DNA of 64,000 bases from Streptomyces sp. NBC_01275 (GCF_026340655.1 NZ_JAPEOZ010000001.1:248001-312000); one strand, 5' to 3'. Counted from the stretch's first letter, positions 1-8,530 are shown. Numbers and translations are program-made. The notes: generated by a model not told the origin, from the sequence alone.

Positions 1-1
1 C

Positions 2-1513
2 CGGGGAACCAACGCCTTCGACGGCAGCACAAAGGGCAAGCGCTCCATCGCCCAGCGCCCTCCGGGAGTGTACGGCAAGCTGCGGGCAACGCGCCCGGGT
101 GAGTACGTGATCCTGGATACCAACAGCCTGGACGTCTATGCCATGGAGCCGGTGACGTGCAGGTGGGTGCGGTGCGAACTCACTGTGGCGATGGATCTGT
201 ACAGCCGGGCCATCTGTGGGCTGCGACTGACTCCGGTGTCAACGAAATCGGTGGACGTGGCCGGTGTTCTCTTCGAGACCGTGCGCTCGCGCGAAAGGTC
301 TGTCGGCAAAGGCGAGCCGCTTCCGTATTGCGGAGTGCCATCCACGGTGGTTTTGGACGCGGAGAAGCTGGTGGACGCAGAGGGGCAGCCCCTGCTGCCT
401 TCCGTAGCGGCGGAGGCAATCGTCTTCGACCACGGGAAGATCTACGTGTCGAAGCACATCGAGAGTGTGTGCGCCAAGCTCGACATCTCCTTACAACCGG
501 CTCGTCCGCACACGCCGACCGACAAGCCGGTGGAGCGTTGGTTCCGGACGCTTAACCAAGGAGTCCTCGCTGCATTGCCCGGCTACAAGGGGCCGGACGT
601 CTACAGCCGGGGAGAGAAAGTGGAGGACGAGGCCTACTTCTTCCTGGATGAGCTCGAGGCCATCATCCGCGAGTGGATCACTCTGGTCTATCACCGTCGG
701 CACCACCGGGGGCTCAAGATTCCGGAGGTTCCGGGGCTGAAGCTCAGTCCGCTGGAAATGTACGAGCACGGGATCATGCGAGCGGGCCCGCTGAGAATCC
801 CGTCCCGACCGGGTCTCGCCATCGAGTTCTTGGAAGAGAAGTGGTGCACCATTCAGCACTACGGAGTGGAAGTGAACGGCCTGCGCTACAGCGGGGAGGC
901 CTTGAAGGGGCTCCACAACCAGACGAGCCACCACCGTGGGCGGCATCCGGGAGCATGGCCGATCGCGGTGGACCGCGACGACATCCGGAAAGTCTATTTT
1001 CAGCACCCTAAGACTCATCTGTGGCATGCGCTGGACTGGGAGCACGCCCCATCTCTGAATGGCCCGGCAAGTCTGGAGGCATTGCAGTACGCCCGCAAGA
1101 TCGCAGCGAAGACCCATCGCTTCCCGGATACCAGGCGCGCCCTGATCGAACTGCTGGAACGCTGGGGCGCCGGGATGACTGCGGACCGGACGGAACGACG
1201 GATGGCTGTCCGATTGTCACACCAAAGGTTCCGCATCATCGGTGAGGATGACGCCACGGACACTGAGGTCACCGCGCTGCCTACCGCCGAGCGCCTCGCC
1301 ACATTGACCACCACATCATCCGCGGACGGCTCGCACCCAGATGCTCCAGGCGCGCCGCCGGACGTACGCACCGTATCGGACCCCGCGGAAGTCCCAGGCG
1401 GAGACGATGACGCGGACGACGAGTGCGCTGCTCTCTTCCCCGGGGACGAGCCTGATGACGGGACCGAAATCGACCAGGACGACTTCTACGCTGACATCCT
1501 GGAGAGCCGTTGA
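2..1513 (+). CDS. tniA: TniA/TnsB-type DDE transposase (5' end cut by window)
   Basis: This is the catalytic subunit of a Tn7/Tn5053/Mu-type transposon, which joins transposon ends to target DNA. The reading frame is open to the first base of the window, so the gene starts upstream and its N-terminal DNA-binding domains are missing. A GTG at 68 is only an internal in-frame codon. Counting from that GTG, the RNase H-fold core shows VILDTN (Asp17), IVFDHGK (Asp121) and KPVERWF (Glu156). The last two are 35 residues apart, as expected for a DDE integrase. A beta-barrel/Mu C-terminal region follows, and the tail is acidic. The stop overlaps the TTG start of tniB by 4 nt, so tniA-tniB-tniQ form one operon. 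Base composition looks lower in GC than the catabolic genes further right. Family and role are secure; the element's name is not known. Confidence 0.93.
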   Translation, partial: RGTNAFDGSTKGKRSIAQRPPGVYGKLRATRPGEYVILDTNSLDVYAMEPVTCRWVRCELTVAMDLYSRAICGLRLTPVSTKSVDVAGVLFETVRSRERSVGKGEPLPYCGVPSTVVLDAEKLVDAEGQPLLPSVAAEAIVFDHGKIYVSKHIESVCAKLDISLQPARPHTPTDKPVERWFRTLNQGVLAALPGYKGPDVYSRGEKVEDEAYFFLDELEAIIREWITLVYHRRHHRGLKIPEVPGLKLSPLEMYEHGIMRAGPLRIPSRPGLAIEFLEEKWCTIQHYGVEVNGLRYSGEALKGLHNQTSHHRGRHPGAWPIAVDRDDIRKVYFQHPKTHLWHALDWEHAPSLNGPASLEALQYARKIAAKTHRFPDTRRALIELLERWGAGMTADRTERRMAVRLSHQRFRIIGEDDATDTEVTALPTAERLATLTTTSSADGSHPDAPGAPPDVRTVSDPAEVPGGDDDADDECAALFPGDEPDDGTEIDQDDFYADILESR

Positions 1514-2640
1514 CCAGGTCGCTTACGCGGGACGTCTTCGAGGGTGACGACCGCCAGTACTCACCCACGCGTCTAGACGGCTGGTTGGAGGTGGTCAACG
1601 GACCCGATCGACTCCAGCCGCCGTTGCTGACGCGTAAGCAGATGGCCGCCATGTCGCGGCAGGATCTGCTGCGTTACAACGACATCCGTCACGTCTGGCA
1701 TGCCAACATCGGCCCTATCAAAACGCCTCAGCTTCTCGAACTTCACGCAGATCTGTACGAAATCGTCGGTTCGAACCGCCAGGACGGCGACAAGGCCAAG
1801 CCCGCCGCGTTGGTCGACGCCTACCCCGGGATCGGGAAAAGCACCGCAGTGCGTGAGTTCGGCCGCGACTTCCACCAGGAGCAGATCAAGGTACGAGGGG
1901 AGACGACACCCGAAGGCCAACGCCGAGTGCCCGTCATCTATATCGCGTTGACGGGCAACACCCAAATCCGCGGTCTTAACGCAGCGATCTGCCGATTTTA
2001 CCGGCTGCCCACCAGCGGAGACGCGGACACGTTGGCGGAGCGAGCAGTCGACGCTGTGCTGAGCCTGAGAACGTCCATCTTCATCATCGACGACATCCAT
2101 TTCCTGGCGTCGGCGAACTCCAACTCGGCTCGGCTCGTCAATCAGCTGAAGTTCCTGTCCAACACCTTCCCGGTGACCTTGATCTACGTCGGCGTCGGTG
2201 TCCGAGACCGCGGAATTCTGAACGAGGGACGTTCCTCGACCGAGGCTCTGCACGCCCAGTTCGGGCGGCGCACCACGGCACTGACCCTGCGCCCGTTCCA
2301 GGTGGAGGACGAGCCCGGGCGCGTGGAGTTCCGCAAGGTGTTGCTGACGATCGAGAAGAAGCTCGTGTTGGCCGACAAGTATCCGGGCATGCTGGCTGAC
2401 GACCTCGCGGACCATCTCCTGGCCCGCTCCAGCGGTCACTTCGCCTCTCTCATGGCGCTGATCAACCGCGGTTGCTACCGCGCAATCACGACCGGCCGCG
2501 AACGGCTGGACGTCGAGCTCATGAGCAAGATCAAGAATGATGCCGCGGCGGAGGAGGAACGGCTGGAGTTGGTTGCTGCCATCGAGGCCGGTCTTCTGAC
2601 AGCGAAGCCGCAACGCAGAAGCGCCAGGAAGTCTGCCTGA
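1510..2640 (+). CDS. tniB: TniB/TnsC-type AAA+ transposition ATPase
   Basis: This 376-aa ATPase is the regulator that couples target selection (TniQ) to the transposase in Tn7-like and Tn5053-like elements. Walker A is AYPGIGKST (Lys110) and Walker B is FIIDDIHF (Asp194-Asp195). An IstB/TniB-like lid region follows, and the C-terminus is basic (RRSARKSA). The start is TTG at 1510, overlapping the tniA stop by 4 nt. The stop shares one base with the ATG of tniQ. Both overlaps point to translational coupling. No TnsA endonuclease or resolvase gene is seen to the right. The element could therefore be a cut-and-paste type with tnsA outside the window, or a TnsA-less replicative type. Confidence 0.92.
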   Translation: MTRSLTRDVFEGDDRQYSPTRLDGWLEVVNGPDRLQPPLLTRKQMAAMSRQDLLRYNDIRHVWHANIGPIKTPQLLELHADLYEIVGSNRQDGDKAKPAALVDAYPGIGKSTAVREFGRDFHQEQIKVRGETTPEGQRRVPVIYIALTGNTQIRGLNAAICRFYRLPTSGDADTLAERAVDAVLSLRTSIFIIDDIHFLASANSNSARLVNQLKFLSNTFPVTLIYVGVGVRDRGILNEGRSSTEALHAQFGRRTTALTLRPFQVEDEPGRVEFRKVLLTIEKKLVLADKYPGMLADDLADHLLARSSGHFASLMALINRGCYRAITTGRERLDVELMSKIKNDAAAEEERLELVAAIEAGLLTAKPQRRSARKSA

Positions 2641-5195
2641 TGGCGTGGAGCAATGAGCGAATCCCTCTCTGGGTGCCGCCGGTTGAAGGGGAGGCCCTCG
2701 ACAGCTGGCTTGCGGCGTATTCCCGCCGGCTGCGGACGGACCTTCCTCATTTCGTGCGCTTTCTTGGTCTGCCTCAAGGCCGCGGCAATCTCATGGTCCG
2801 CTGTCTGACAGAGCATGAACAGGAGGTGCTGTCGAAACGCACGGGGCTCGGATCGGACTGTCTGACGGCGATGACGCTCCAACCCTGGGACGATCTGGCC
2901 GTCATCATCGACCGCCCGACGCGCCGTCTCATCCGGCCACCGCATTGGCGGCACACCGGCAACTACACCCGCTATTGCCCCCGCTGCCTCGACGAAACCG
3001 CAGGACGCTGGCAGATTGCCTGGCGGCTGCCGTGGTCGTTCGCCTGCACCCGTCACGGCACTATGTTGCTCGACCGATGCCCGGAGTGCGGACAACCGCC
3101 CCTAGTCCATGGGCGGCGCCAGCTGCGGAACACTCCTTCGGGAGTCTGTCTCTACGGCACAGGCTCTGCTCATGCCGTCCGCTGCGGCTTCTTCCTCCCG
3201 TACGCTGCCACCCCCTTGCTTCCTCCGGGCTCCCTGGTGATGAAGGCCCAGGAGGAGGTCAACTCGGAGGTCCTGCGGATCGGGGTCCCCCGCGAGGCGG
3301 CCGCGCAGCGCGGTCGTGAATTGGCGGCGCTTGCCCACTCGGCCCTGCTCAGTCTCCGCAGCACACTGGATTCGGCACCTGCCGTGGTCCACGCAGTGCT
3401 CGCAGAGTGCGGCGGCTTGCCCGAAGCCCAATGCCACCACGGCGGAAGCGACTCCCACAACGCCGCCATCGGCACCGCCATCGCCAGCATCGCACTGAAT
3501 CGAGAACGGGACGACAGCGATGCTGTCTTTTCCTGGCTGATGGGCACCGACCGCTTGCGGCGCCACCGTGCGCATCCGACGCCCTGGCTCGCCAACTGGG
3601 TACCAGCCGGACCTGAAGTGACCTCGCGCGCCCTGGCTGTGGTGGCCGGCGAACTGACCTGGATAGCACGGCTACGTTACGGCGCCGCCACGGCCACTCC
3701 GGCCTGGCCAACCCTCACCGACGAAGACGTGCAACGTCGAGCATCCCGGCTGCCGGCGATGCTGTGGCCAGCGTGGACCATACGTATCCTGCCCCGGCTA
3801 CCCGAACCCGTCTTCCGGCTAGCGGGGCTTCGCCGGGCATGCGCAACGCTGCTCTTGATGCCCGGAACCTTCTGGAACTACCCCCAAGCCGCTGCATTGC
3901 TGGGCAACCCCCGCGCATACGGCAACAGGGAAGCGCTCGACACTTCACTCGACAAGCAACGACCCGATGAACTCGACGCCGTCCTCGTTTTGTTGGCCCG
4001 CGCCCTGGACACCCATCCGGTCCCAATCGACTACCACAGGCGGCGGACTACCTTCTCCGAGGCCAGCGTGAGTTTTGACCTGAATGCTCTTCGGGAGTAT
4101 TGCCGACGCCGTGGGCTGCGCAACGGCCCAGTGCACACCAAGAGACTGCGATGGCGTCTGCTCAGACTCCTCCTCGGAGCCGACCCCGGCACCTCGTCCC
4201 GCACCCCGGCCTGGAACGCGGACCTTTCACAGCAGTTCTCCGGCGAGTTCAGAGATTTTCTCCTTCAGCAGGCAACTGCGAATCTCAAGGCCCACGGCAT
4301 TGATGAACCCGTGCTCTGGCAGCCACCGCCAGCCTGGCTCGACGATGTTGCCTACCCCGGCATAGATCCCGACACAATCAACACTGCAAAGCTCAGCGCG
4401 TTGCTGGTCCCGGGCCATCCACTGGCACAGATCGCGGACACCATGGGCATCAGCGAGGATCACATCCTGCTGCACATCGAATCGATAGGAAGCAGTGCTC
4501 CGCTGCCGTCTGCGTCCCGTTTACCGGCTCAGGGACGCAATATCCCTCGCCAGGGCCTTCTCGCTTCTGAAGAATTGCGACGTCTCTACCTGGAACAGGG
4601 ACTCTCCTTCACCAAACTCGCACAAATGGCGGGGTGCAGCGACACCACCGTCCGTCGAGCTCTCGCCGAGGTCAACATCGCCTCCCGACGGACTCGCGGC
4701 TGTCCTCCTCTCCTGCCGGCCAGGGTTTCCCGCGAGTGGCTGGACACGGAATACTCGCTCAAGGGCCGCAGTGTCCCCGACATCGCACGAGAGGTCGGAG
4801 TACACAAGGACAGCGTGTCCGATCAGCTCCAGCGGTGGGGCATCCCGCGACGCCCCGAGGGGCCCTACTCGAACCCCTTCGCCTCGCTGAACGTCACCCT
4901 CTCGCCGACAATGCAACGTCTGAGCAGAACGCGAAACTGCCTGACACGGCTACGCAACCTCCTACACATCCCCGGTCACCCCCACGTCACGGCTGCGGCA
5001 AAATCGCTCGGCATCTGTCCAACCACCCTCCGCAAACAGTTGCGGGATATCGAATCCGCCCTGGGCACCACCGTGATCGCACGGACCAACCCGCTGTCCA
5101 TCGCTCGGACAGGAGCCGCCTTCCTTCGTGAGGCGCGGCATCTCATTGCTCTTCTCGACAACGAAGCGAGACCAAAGTCAATCATGCCCGGTTAA
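2640..5195 (+). CDS. tniQ: TniQ/TnsD-family target-selection protein, long form
   Basis: This protein chooses the insertion site of a Tn7-like transposon. The N-terminal TniQ domain (about residues 8-200) carries the diagnostic zinc ligands: Cys113-x2-Cys116, Cys136-x2-His139 and Cys147-x2-Cys150. At 851 aa it is much longer than minimal TniQ proteins and closer to, or beyond, TnsD. The extra C-terminal half holds several helix-turn-helix segments, such as the stretch around GLSFTKLAQMAGCSDTTVRR. It ends in a LysR-like winged-helix sequence (ATVIAR-type TTVIARTNPLSIARTGAAFL). Such HTH arrays usually read a fixed chromosomal target in TnsD proteins. It is the last gene of the tni operon. The 120 bp after its stop contain the probable transposon end. 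Confidence 0.92.
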   Translation: MAWSNERIPLWVPPVEGEALDSWLAAYSRRLRTDLPHFVRFLGLPQGRGNLMVRCLTEHEQEVLSKRTGLGSDCLTAMTLQPWDDLAVIIDRPTRRLIRPPHWRHTGNYTRYCPRCLDETAGRWQIAWRLPWSFACTRHGTMLLDRCPECGQPPLVHGRRQLRNTPSGVCLYGTGSAHAVRCGFFLPYAATPLLPPGSLVMKAQEEVNSEVLRIGVPREAAAQRGRELAALAHSALLSLRSTLDSAPAVVHAVLAECGGLPEAQCHHGGSDSHNAAIGTAIASIALNRERDDSDAVFSWLMGTDRLRRHRAHPTPWLANWVPAGPEVTSRALAVVAGELTWIARLRYGAATATPAWPTLTDEDVQRRASRLPAMLWPAWTIRILPRLPEPVFRLAGLRRACATLLLMPGTFWNYPQAAALLGNPRAYGNREALDTSLDKQRPDELDAVLVLLARALDTHPVPIDYHRRRTTFSEASVSFDLNALREYCRRRGLRNGPVHTKRLRWRLLRLLLGADPGTSSRTPAWNADLSQQFSGEFRDFLLQQATANLKAHGIDEPVLWQPPPAWLDDVAYPGIDPDTINTAKLSALLVPGHPLAQIADTMGISEDHILLHIESIGSSAPLPSASRLPAQGRNIPRQGLLASEELRRLYLEQGLSFTKLAQMAGCSDTTVRRALAEVNIASRRTRGCPPLLPARVSREWLDTEYSLKGRSVPDIAREVGVHKDSVSDQLQRWGIPRRPEGPYSNPFASLNVTLSPTMQRLSRTRNCLTRLRNLLHIPGHPHVTAAAKSLGICPTTLRKQLRDIESALGTTVIARTNPLSIARTGAAFLREARHLIALLDNEARPKSIMPG

Positions 5196-5315
5196 CGTGA
5201 CCTCACGAAGCCCAGTTGCCGGATCACTCTCTGTCATCGATTCGACTGAAGGGAAGGTGCCGATTAATCACCATCGGCCGACACCCTCCATGTTCGACGC
5301 ATCTGGATTCCGACG

Positions 5316-5520
5316 TTTTGGCGATCCGGTTGATGTCTGCGGGCGCGATTCCGAGAGCAACGCCGACGTCGCGCAGGGCCCTGCGCGCCCGATAGATCTC
5401 GGGCATCGCGGTGACCGCGACTCGTTCCTTGCCGAAGCGTTCGGAGGTCGCGTCGTAGTACTCCAGCCGACGGGCGGACTCCATGTCGATGTCGATGTCG
5501 GGCAGCAAGGCCCGGCGCAT
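5316..5520 (-). pseudogene. dnaE-like DNA polymerase III alpha fragment
   Basis: Minus-strand translation gives about 65 residues typical of the polymerase core of bacterial family C polymerases: LPDIDIDMESARRLE, then RFGKERVA, AMPEIYRARRALRDVG and ADINRIAK. In the intact family the run after IAK continues with a conserved helix. Here the similarity stops at about 5316 and the frame continues into unrelated sequence to 5224. Upstream of 5520 the frame stays open (FFLLNLGGNRR...) but does not match well. It is therefore an isolated internal piece of a gene of more than 1,000 codons. It lies 120 bp from the tniQ stop, so it may be the gene into which the transposon inserted, or debris from an earlier event. 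Confidence 0.7.
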
Positions 5521-6027
5521 GATCCGTATGTGGCCGGTCGAGTCTTCGTGCGCTCGCCGGTTACCTCCCAGGTTGAGAAGGAAGAACCGGAGTGAACGGC
5601 AACCGTAAGAGGCTTCTGGCGCTGTTGTTCGGCGCCATTGTGTCCGCGTTTATCGGCCTTGCATAGGGCGTTGTGTTGCGGCTACTGGTCGAACCGGTGG
5701 TCGGTTGCGCGAGGGACGGCGCCGCGGCAGGCAGTGGCACGATAGTGCTGCGATCGCCGTGATCATGTTGTTCCCTGTCAGGGAGGATCTCAGTACGCCC
5801 CCGTCGCCTACCCGTTCGAAGGAGCCCGCCGCAAGACTCTCCTCTGCGTGTGACGGAGGTTGGTTCCATCTGCGCCGGGGCTGTCAGCAGCAGCCAGGGG
5901 AGTCTGCGATCAGTGTGCGCCCGCGGCCGATGGGCGGCTCCCGGCAGCCGCCCGCAGCGGCGCGGCGTTGACGGGCGTGAGAAGCGGACGGCCAGATGCC
6001 TCTCAAATCCGTCAACGCCGGTACCGA

Positions 6028-6039
6028 CCCCTATAGGGG
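6028..6039. repeat. Perfect 12-bp palindrome CCCCTATAGGGG
   Basis: This is a perfect inverted repeat with no spacer. It supplies the stop codon (TAG on the minus strand) of the small reading frame 6031-6182. It lies at the left border of a 180-bp block that ends where the ParA sequence abruptly begins. It could be a recombination or protein-binding site; no function can be assigned from sequence alone. Confidence 0.4.
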
Positions 6040-6182
6040 GTTGCTTGCCGCCAGGTCGTTGAGAACAGCGTTGACTGTCGACCAGCACAGATCGGCCGTG
6101 TCGAAGTCTGCGCTGTGCTTGGCTCGCTTCTCCGCGAGGGGGTGGACCAAGTTGCAGTAGGTACGGAGCAGCTCCGAGGCCA
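6031..6182 (-). CDS. Small hypothetical protein (50 aa), possibly a fragment
   Basis: The minus-strand frame reads MASELLRTYCNLVHPLAEKR..., then a stretch with DFDTADLCWSTVNAVLNDLA, ending in SNPL. The composition looks like a genuine soluble helical protein rather than a shadow frame, and there is no competing gene on the plus strand here. The frame remains open upstream into the antisense of parA, so the true start and whole length are unclear. No strong ribosome site precedes the chosen ATG. The family was not recognised. It may be the tail of a gene cut at the parA junction near 6205. Confidence 0.35.
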
Positions 6183-6208
6183 TCTTCGCATCTTGATCAA
6201 TCCACCCA

Positions 6209-6847
6209 TTGCTCAAGGGCGGCACCGGTAAGACCACCTCGGCCTGGTTCATCGCCCTCTACTACGCCGTCGTCCTCGGCCTGCCCACGTTGCTGCTGGA
6301 CGCCGACGCGACGAGCCAGTCCGCCTACGACTGGTTCAAGGTCGCCCAGGCCGCCGGCTTCGACATTCCCGAGAACCTGATTGTCGAGCGGTACCCGTTC
6401 GACGACATCGCCGAGTACATCCGGGTCAAGCGCGCCGAGTTCGGCGCGATCGTGGTCGACGCCGGCGGCGGCAGCGCCCGCATCTTCCACGAGGCTGTAA
6501 CCGAGGCGAACCTGCTGCTCGTGCCGGTCGCCCCCACCAAGATCGAGCGCCGCAAGCTCGTGGCCACCTTCGACGAGGCCGAGCGCGCCGCCGCACGCAA
6601 CGAGCACGGCGTCACCGCCCACGTCGTCATGGTCAAGGCCGACGACCGCACCAGCCTGCCCAGCCGGGCAAAGGACCAGCTCCTCGACCCTGACCAGGGC
6701 GAGGGCATCGGCCCGGACCGCGACGAGGCGTTCCCGCTCGCCGAGACCACCATCCATTCCTGGGTGCACTACATGGAGGCCTTCGGCGAGATCCCGACCG
6801 AGCTGAGCGAGTACGCCGAGCTGATGAAGGAGCTGACCGCAGCATGA
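6209..6847 (+). CDS. parA: ParA-family partition ATPase, N-terminally truncated
   Basis: This is a Walker-type ATPase of the ParA/Soj class that segregates plasmid DNA together with a centromere-binding partner. The deviant Walker A KGGTGKTTS is at residues 3-11. The switch I-like motif DADATSQS is at 31-38 and VVDAGGG near 83. The first beta strand that normally precedes KGGTGKT (hydrophobic, 8-10 residues) is absent. The only in-frame start is a TTG directly before the motif, and a TGA lies four codons upstream of it. The N-terminus was therefore probably lost at a recombination junction near 6205, and function is doubtful. The stop overlaps the downstream gene by 4 nt (ATGA), as in parAB operons. 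Confidence 0.75.
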   Translation: MLKGGTGKTTSAWFIALYYAVVLGLPTLLLDADATSQSAYDWFKVAQAAGFDIPENLIVERYPFDDIAEYIRVKRAEFGAIVVDAGGGSARIFHEAVTEANLLLVPVAPTKIERRKLVATFDEAERAAARNEHGVTAHVVMVKADDRTSLPSRAKDQLLDPDQGEGIGPDRDEAFPLAETTIHSWVHYMEAFGEIPTELSEYAELMKELTAA

Positions 6848-7710
6848 CCGAACGCATGAAGCCCCCGGCCCGCCGCACGGGCGGTCGCCCCCTGGGCGGA
6901 GCCAGGAAGACGACCCCTCCCCCTCCTCCCCCGGCCGCCGAGCTCACCCCCGAGCAGTTCGCTGCCGAACAGGCAGTCGCGCAAGGCGAAGGCCGACCCG
7001 CTGCCGGCCAGCAGCAGGTACAGCCCGCCCCTTCCACCGTTCCCGTCGAGGGGGCGGCGCACAATAAGACCGAGACGGTGGCTGACGTGGCTCAGGCGTC
7101 CCCCCAGTCGACCTATGCGGTCGCGCCGAGCGGCACCGCGCAAGAGGCGAACGTCAGTCAGTCGGCTCACCAGTCCGTCATCGCCCCCGAGGCTCGGATG
7201 GATTCCGTCGGCGATCCGGTGAAGGAGCAGGTGCCGCCCGGGGTCCCGACTGCCGAGCCCACGCCACCTGCGGTTCAGCCCGCGCAGCCGCCCGAACCCG
7301 TTGCTCGGCACGGGCTGTCCAACGACCCGTCCGCGGCTGCTGGTGTGGCCCCGGTCGCCGAGGTGGCGGTTCGCCCAGCAGCTCCTCCGGTCGCAGGCGA
7401 CATGGCATTCCCGGTGAGGACCGATACTCCGGGGCCTCGTCAGGAACAGGACGCGCGGTCGCAGGCAGCACCCAGCGAGGGAACGCCGTGGGCTCACGGC
7501 CCCGGCCGCCCCAAGAACATCCCCGAGACAGCCGTGATCCTCAACCAGCGCATTATCACGCGCGAGAGCCTCGACTCGTCGGTTCCCGCTGCGCTGAAGC
7601 TGAAGAAGCGGATCAAGCGCTTCGCGCTGGACAACGAACTCGACCACCTGCCCATGGGCGACATCGTCGCGGTGGCACTGGACGAATGGCTCACCACCCG
7701 CGGCTTCTGA
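6844..7710 (+). CDS. ParA partner-like protein with low-complexity N-terminus
   Basis: This 288-aa protein overlaps parA by 4 nt. The first ~190 residues are disordered and rich in Pro, Ala, Gln and Val. Only the last ~75 look folded: a basic RPKNIPETAV segment followed by KLKKRIKRFALDNELDHLP and GDIVAVALDEWLTTRGF, a helix pattern like small ribbon-helix-helix or helical centromere-binding proteins. The same C-terminal domain recurs in the next gene. From position and architecture it is inferred to be the DNA-binding partner of ParA, but it is not a classical ParB, because no ParB/Srx motif is present. The family was not recognised with certainty. Confidence 0.6.
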   Translation: MTERMKPPARRTGGRPLGGARKTTPPPPPPAAELTPEQFAAEQAVAQGEGRPAAGQQQVQPAPSTVPVEGAAHNKTETVADVAQASPQSTYAVAPSGTAQEANVSQSAHQSVIAPEARMDSVGDPVKEQVPPGVPTAEPTPPAVQPAQPPEPVARHGLSNDPSAAAGVAPVAEVAVRPAAPPVAGDMAFPVRTDTPGPRQEQDARSQAAPSEGTPWAHGPGRPKNIPETAVILNQRIITRESLDSSVPAALKLKKRIKRFALDNELDHLPMGDIVAVALDEWLTTRGF

Positions 7711-7790
7711 CACACCGTACGGCACAGGGGGTGGCAGCCGGCTCGCTGAGTGCCCGGCCACCCCTACCGCCGACTATTCCAATAGCCCAA

Positions 7791-7812
7791 TAGGCGGCTA
7801 ACTAGCCGCCTA
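7791..7812. repeat. Inverted repeat upstream of second partner gene
   Basis: The arms TAGGCGGCT and AGCCGCCTA (9 bp, perfect) are separated by AACT. They lie 24 bp before the GTG of the gene at 7837, within the 126-bp gap between the two partner-like genes. Nearby CCAATAGCCCAATAGG adds direct repeats. It could be an operator or centromere-like site for the paralogous DNA-binding proteins, or a terminator for the upstream operon. No T-tract follows, which favours a binding site. Confidence 0.5.
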
Positions 7813-7836
7813 GCCGGACCGACCGGAGCAGCCTTC

Positions 7837-8148
7837 GTGCCCAATCTCTCCCACCACGCCCGTCGTCTACGCGACGTGGCCGACGCACTCGAAGCGCAGT
7901 CCGAGCCCGCCGACGATCCACTCACCCCGCATCCAGACACTCTCGCGGTCGTCAGCGACCGCCGCATCAAACGCGGACAGCTCAACTACGCCGTCCCCGA
8001 CATCCTGCAACTCCAGCGACGCATCCGCCGCTACAACGCCGACCATGACGTCCCCCACGGCGACATCGTCGCCCTGGCCCTCGATAGCTGGCTTCGTGCC
8101 AAGGGCTACCCGCCCGATCTCACCCCGCCCCAGGCTGAAACGTCATGA
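7837..8148 (+). CDS. Small paralogue of the ParA partner (103 aa)
   Basis: It starts at GTG 7837. The C-terminal ~70 residues align with the end of the preceding protein: RRIKRGQLNYAVPDILQLQRRIRRYN, then HGDIVALALDSWLRAKGYP, against the GDIVAVALDEWL region of its neighbour. It lacks the long proline-rich N-terminus. Two adjacent copies of one DNA-binding domain beside parA suggest a partition or copy-control module, possibly with one copy acting as repressor at the inverted repeat directly upstream. The exact role is inferred. Confidence 0.6.
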   Translation: MPNLSHHARRLRDVADALEAQSEPADDPLTPHPDTLAVVSDRRIKRGQLNYAVPDILQLQRRIRRYNADHDVPHGDIVALALDSWLRAKGYPPDLTPPQAETS

Positions 8149-8530
8149 GCGGGCAGCCGGACCAACTGCCGCTGGGCTCCCTCGCCTAGTGTCCTGCGCC
8201 AGGAATTCGTTCAAGATATGAGGCGAAGCACCGACCGAACGCTCAGACGCCGGCACCCGAACCCCCAAGTCGTTGCGGGCGGTTATCGAGGCCTGCTCTT
8301 CTATCCTGCGCACCGCAGCCTGCAAAAATTGACACCCTGGCTGATCAGCCTGTCGGTATCCGGACCTACCTTCAGCGGAGCCGGCGCCGTACCGACACCG
8401 ACCCGCCTGCGCGCGATCCGCCACTCCTGCCGTTCCTGCTCAGCCGCGGCAAGCTCGGTCTGGACGCGGTCGGCCTCCTCGTGCATGATCCGGCCCTCGT
8501 GAACAGGGCGCTCAGGATCCTGCCGGCGTA
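8149..8530. other. Gene-free junction with possible transposon debris
   Basis: No intact gene is seen. On the minus strand around 8340-8490 a frame with HEEADRVQTELAAAEQERQEW looks like a coiled-coil segment of a small mobile-element protein, but it has neither a clear start nor a clear end. The sequence GTGTCCTGCGCCAGGAA at about 8189 begins abruptly after the plasmid-like genes and could be an insertion-sequence terminus. This is the border between plasmid/transposon genes and the catabolic region. Confidence 0.35.

Larger units (their letters stand above)
5196..6208. other. Kilobase without an intact gene: transposon end and rearranged DNA
   Basis: This stretch holds the presumed right end of the tni transposon (5196-5315), the dnaE-like fragment, and remnants only. 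Similar motifs TTGCCGGATCAC (near 5217) and TGCCGATTAATCACC (near 5259) could be transposase-binding repeats, but a clean terminal TGT...ACA pair could not be proven. A 24-codon GTG reading frame at 5592-5666 (LLALLFGAIVSAFIGLA) looks like a truncated membrane segment ending at a TAG, with similar hydrophobic coding (GVVLRLLVEPVV) continuing past the stop. From 5700 to 6025 nothing convincing was found on either strand. Confidence 0.5.

Noticed and set aside
5561..6088. 175-codon minus-strand frame
   Set aside because: No domain or codon pattern; it spans what looks like rearranged non-coding DNA.
1..8148. CRISPR-associated transposon
   Set aside because: The tni genes resemble CAST cores, but no Cas gene or spacer-repeat array is visible to the right. 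The left side is outside the window, so only the visible part can be judged.
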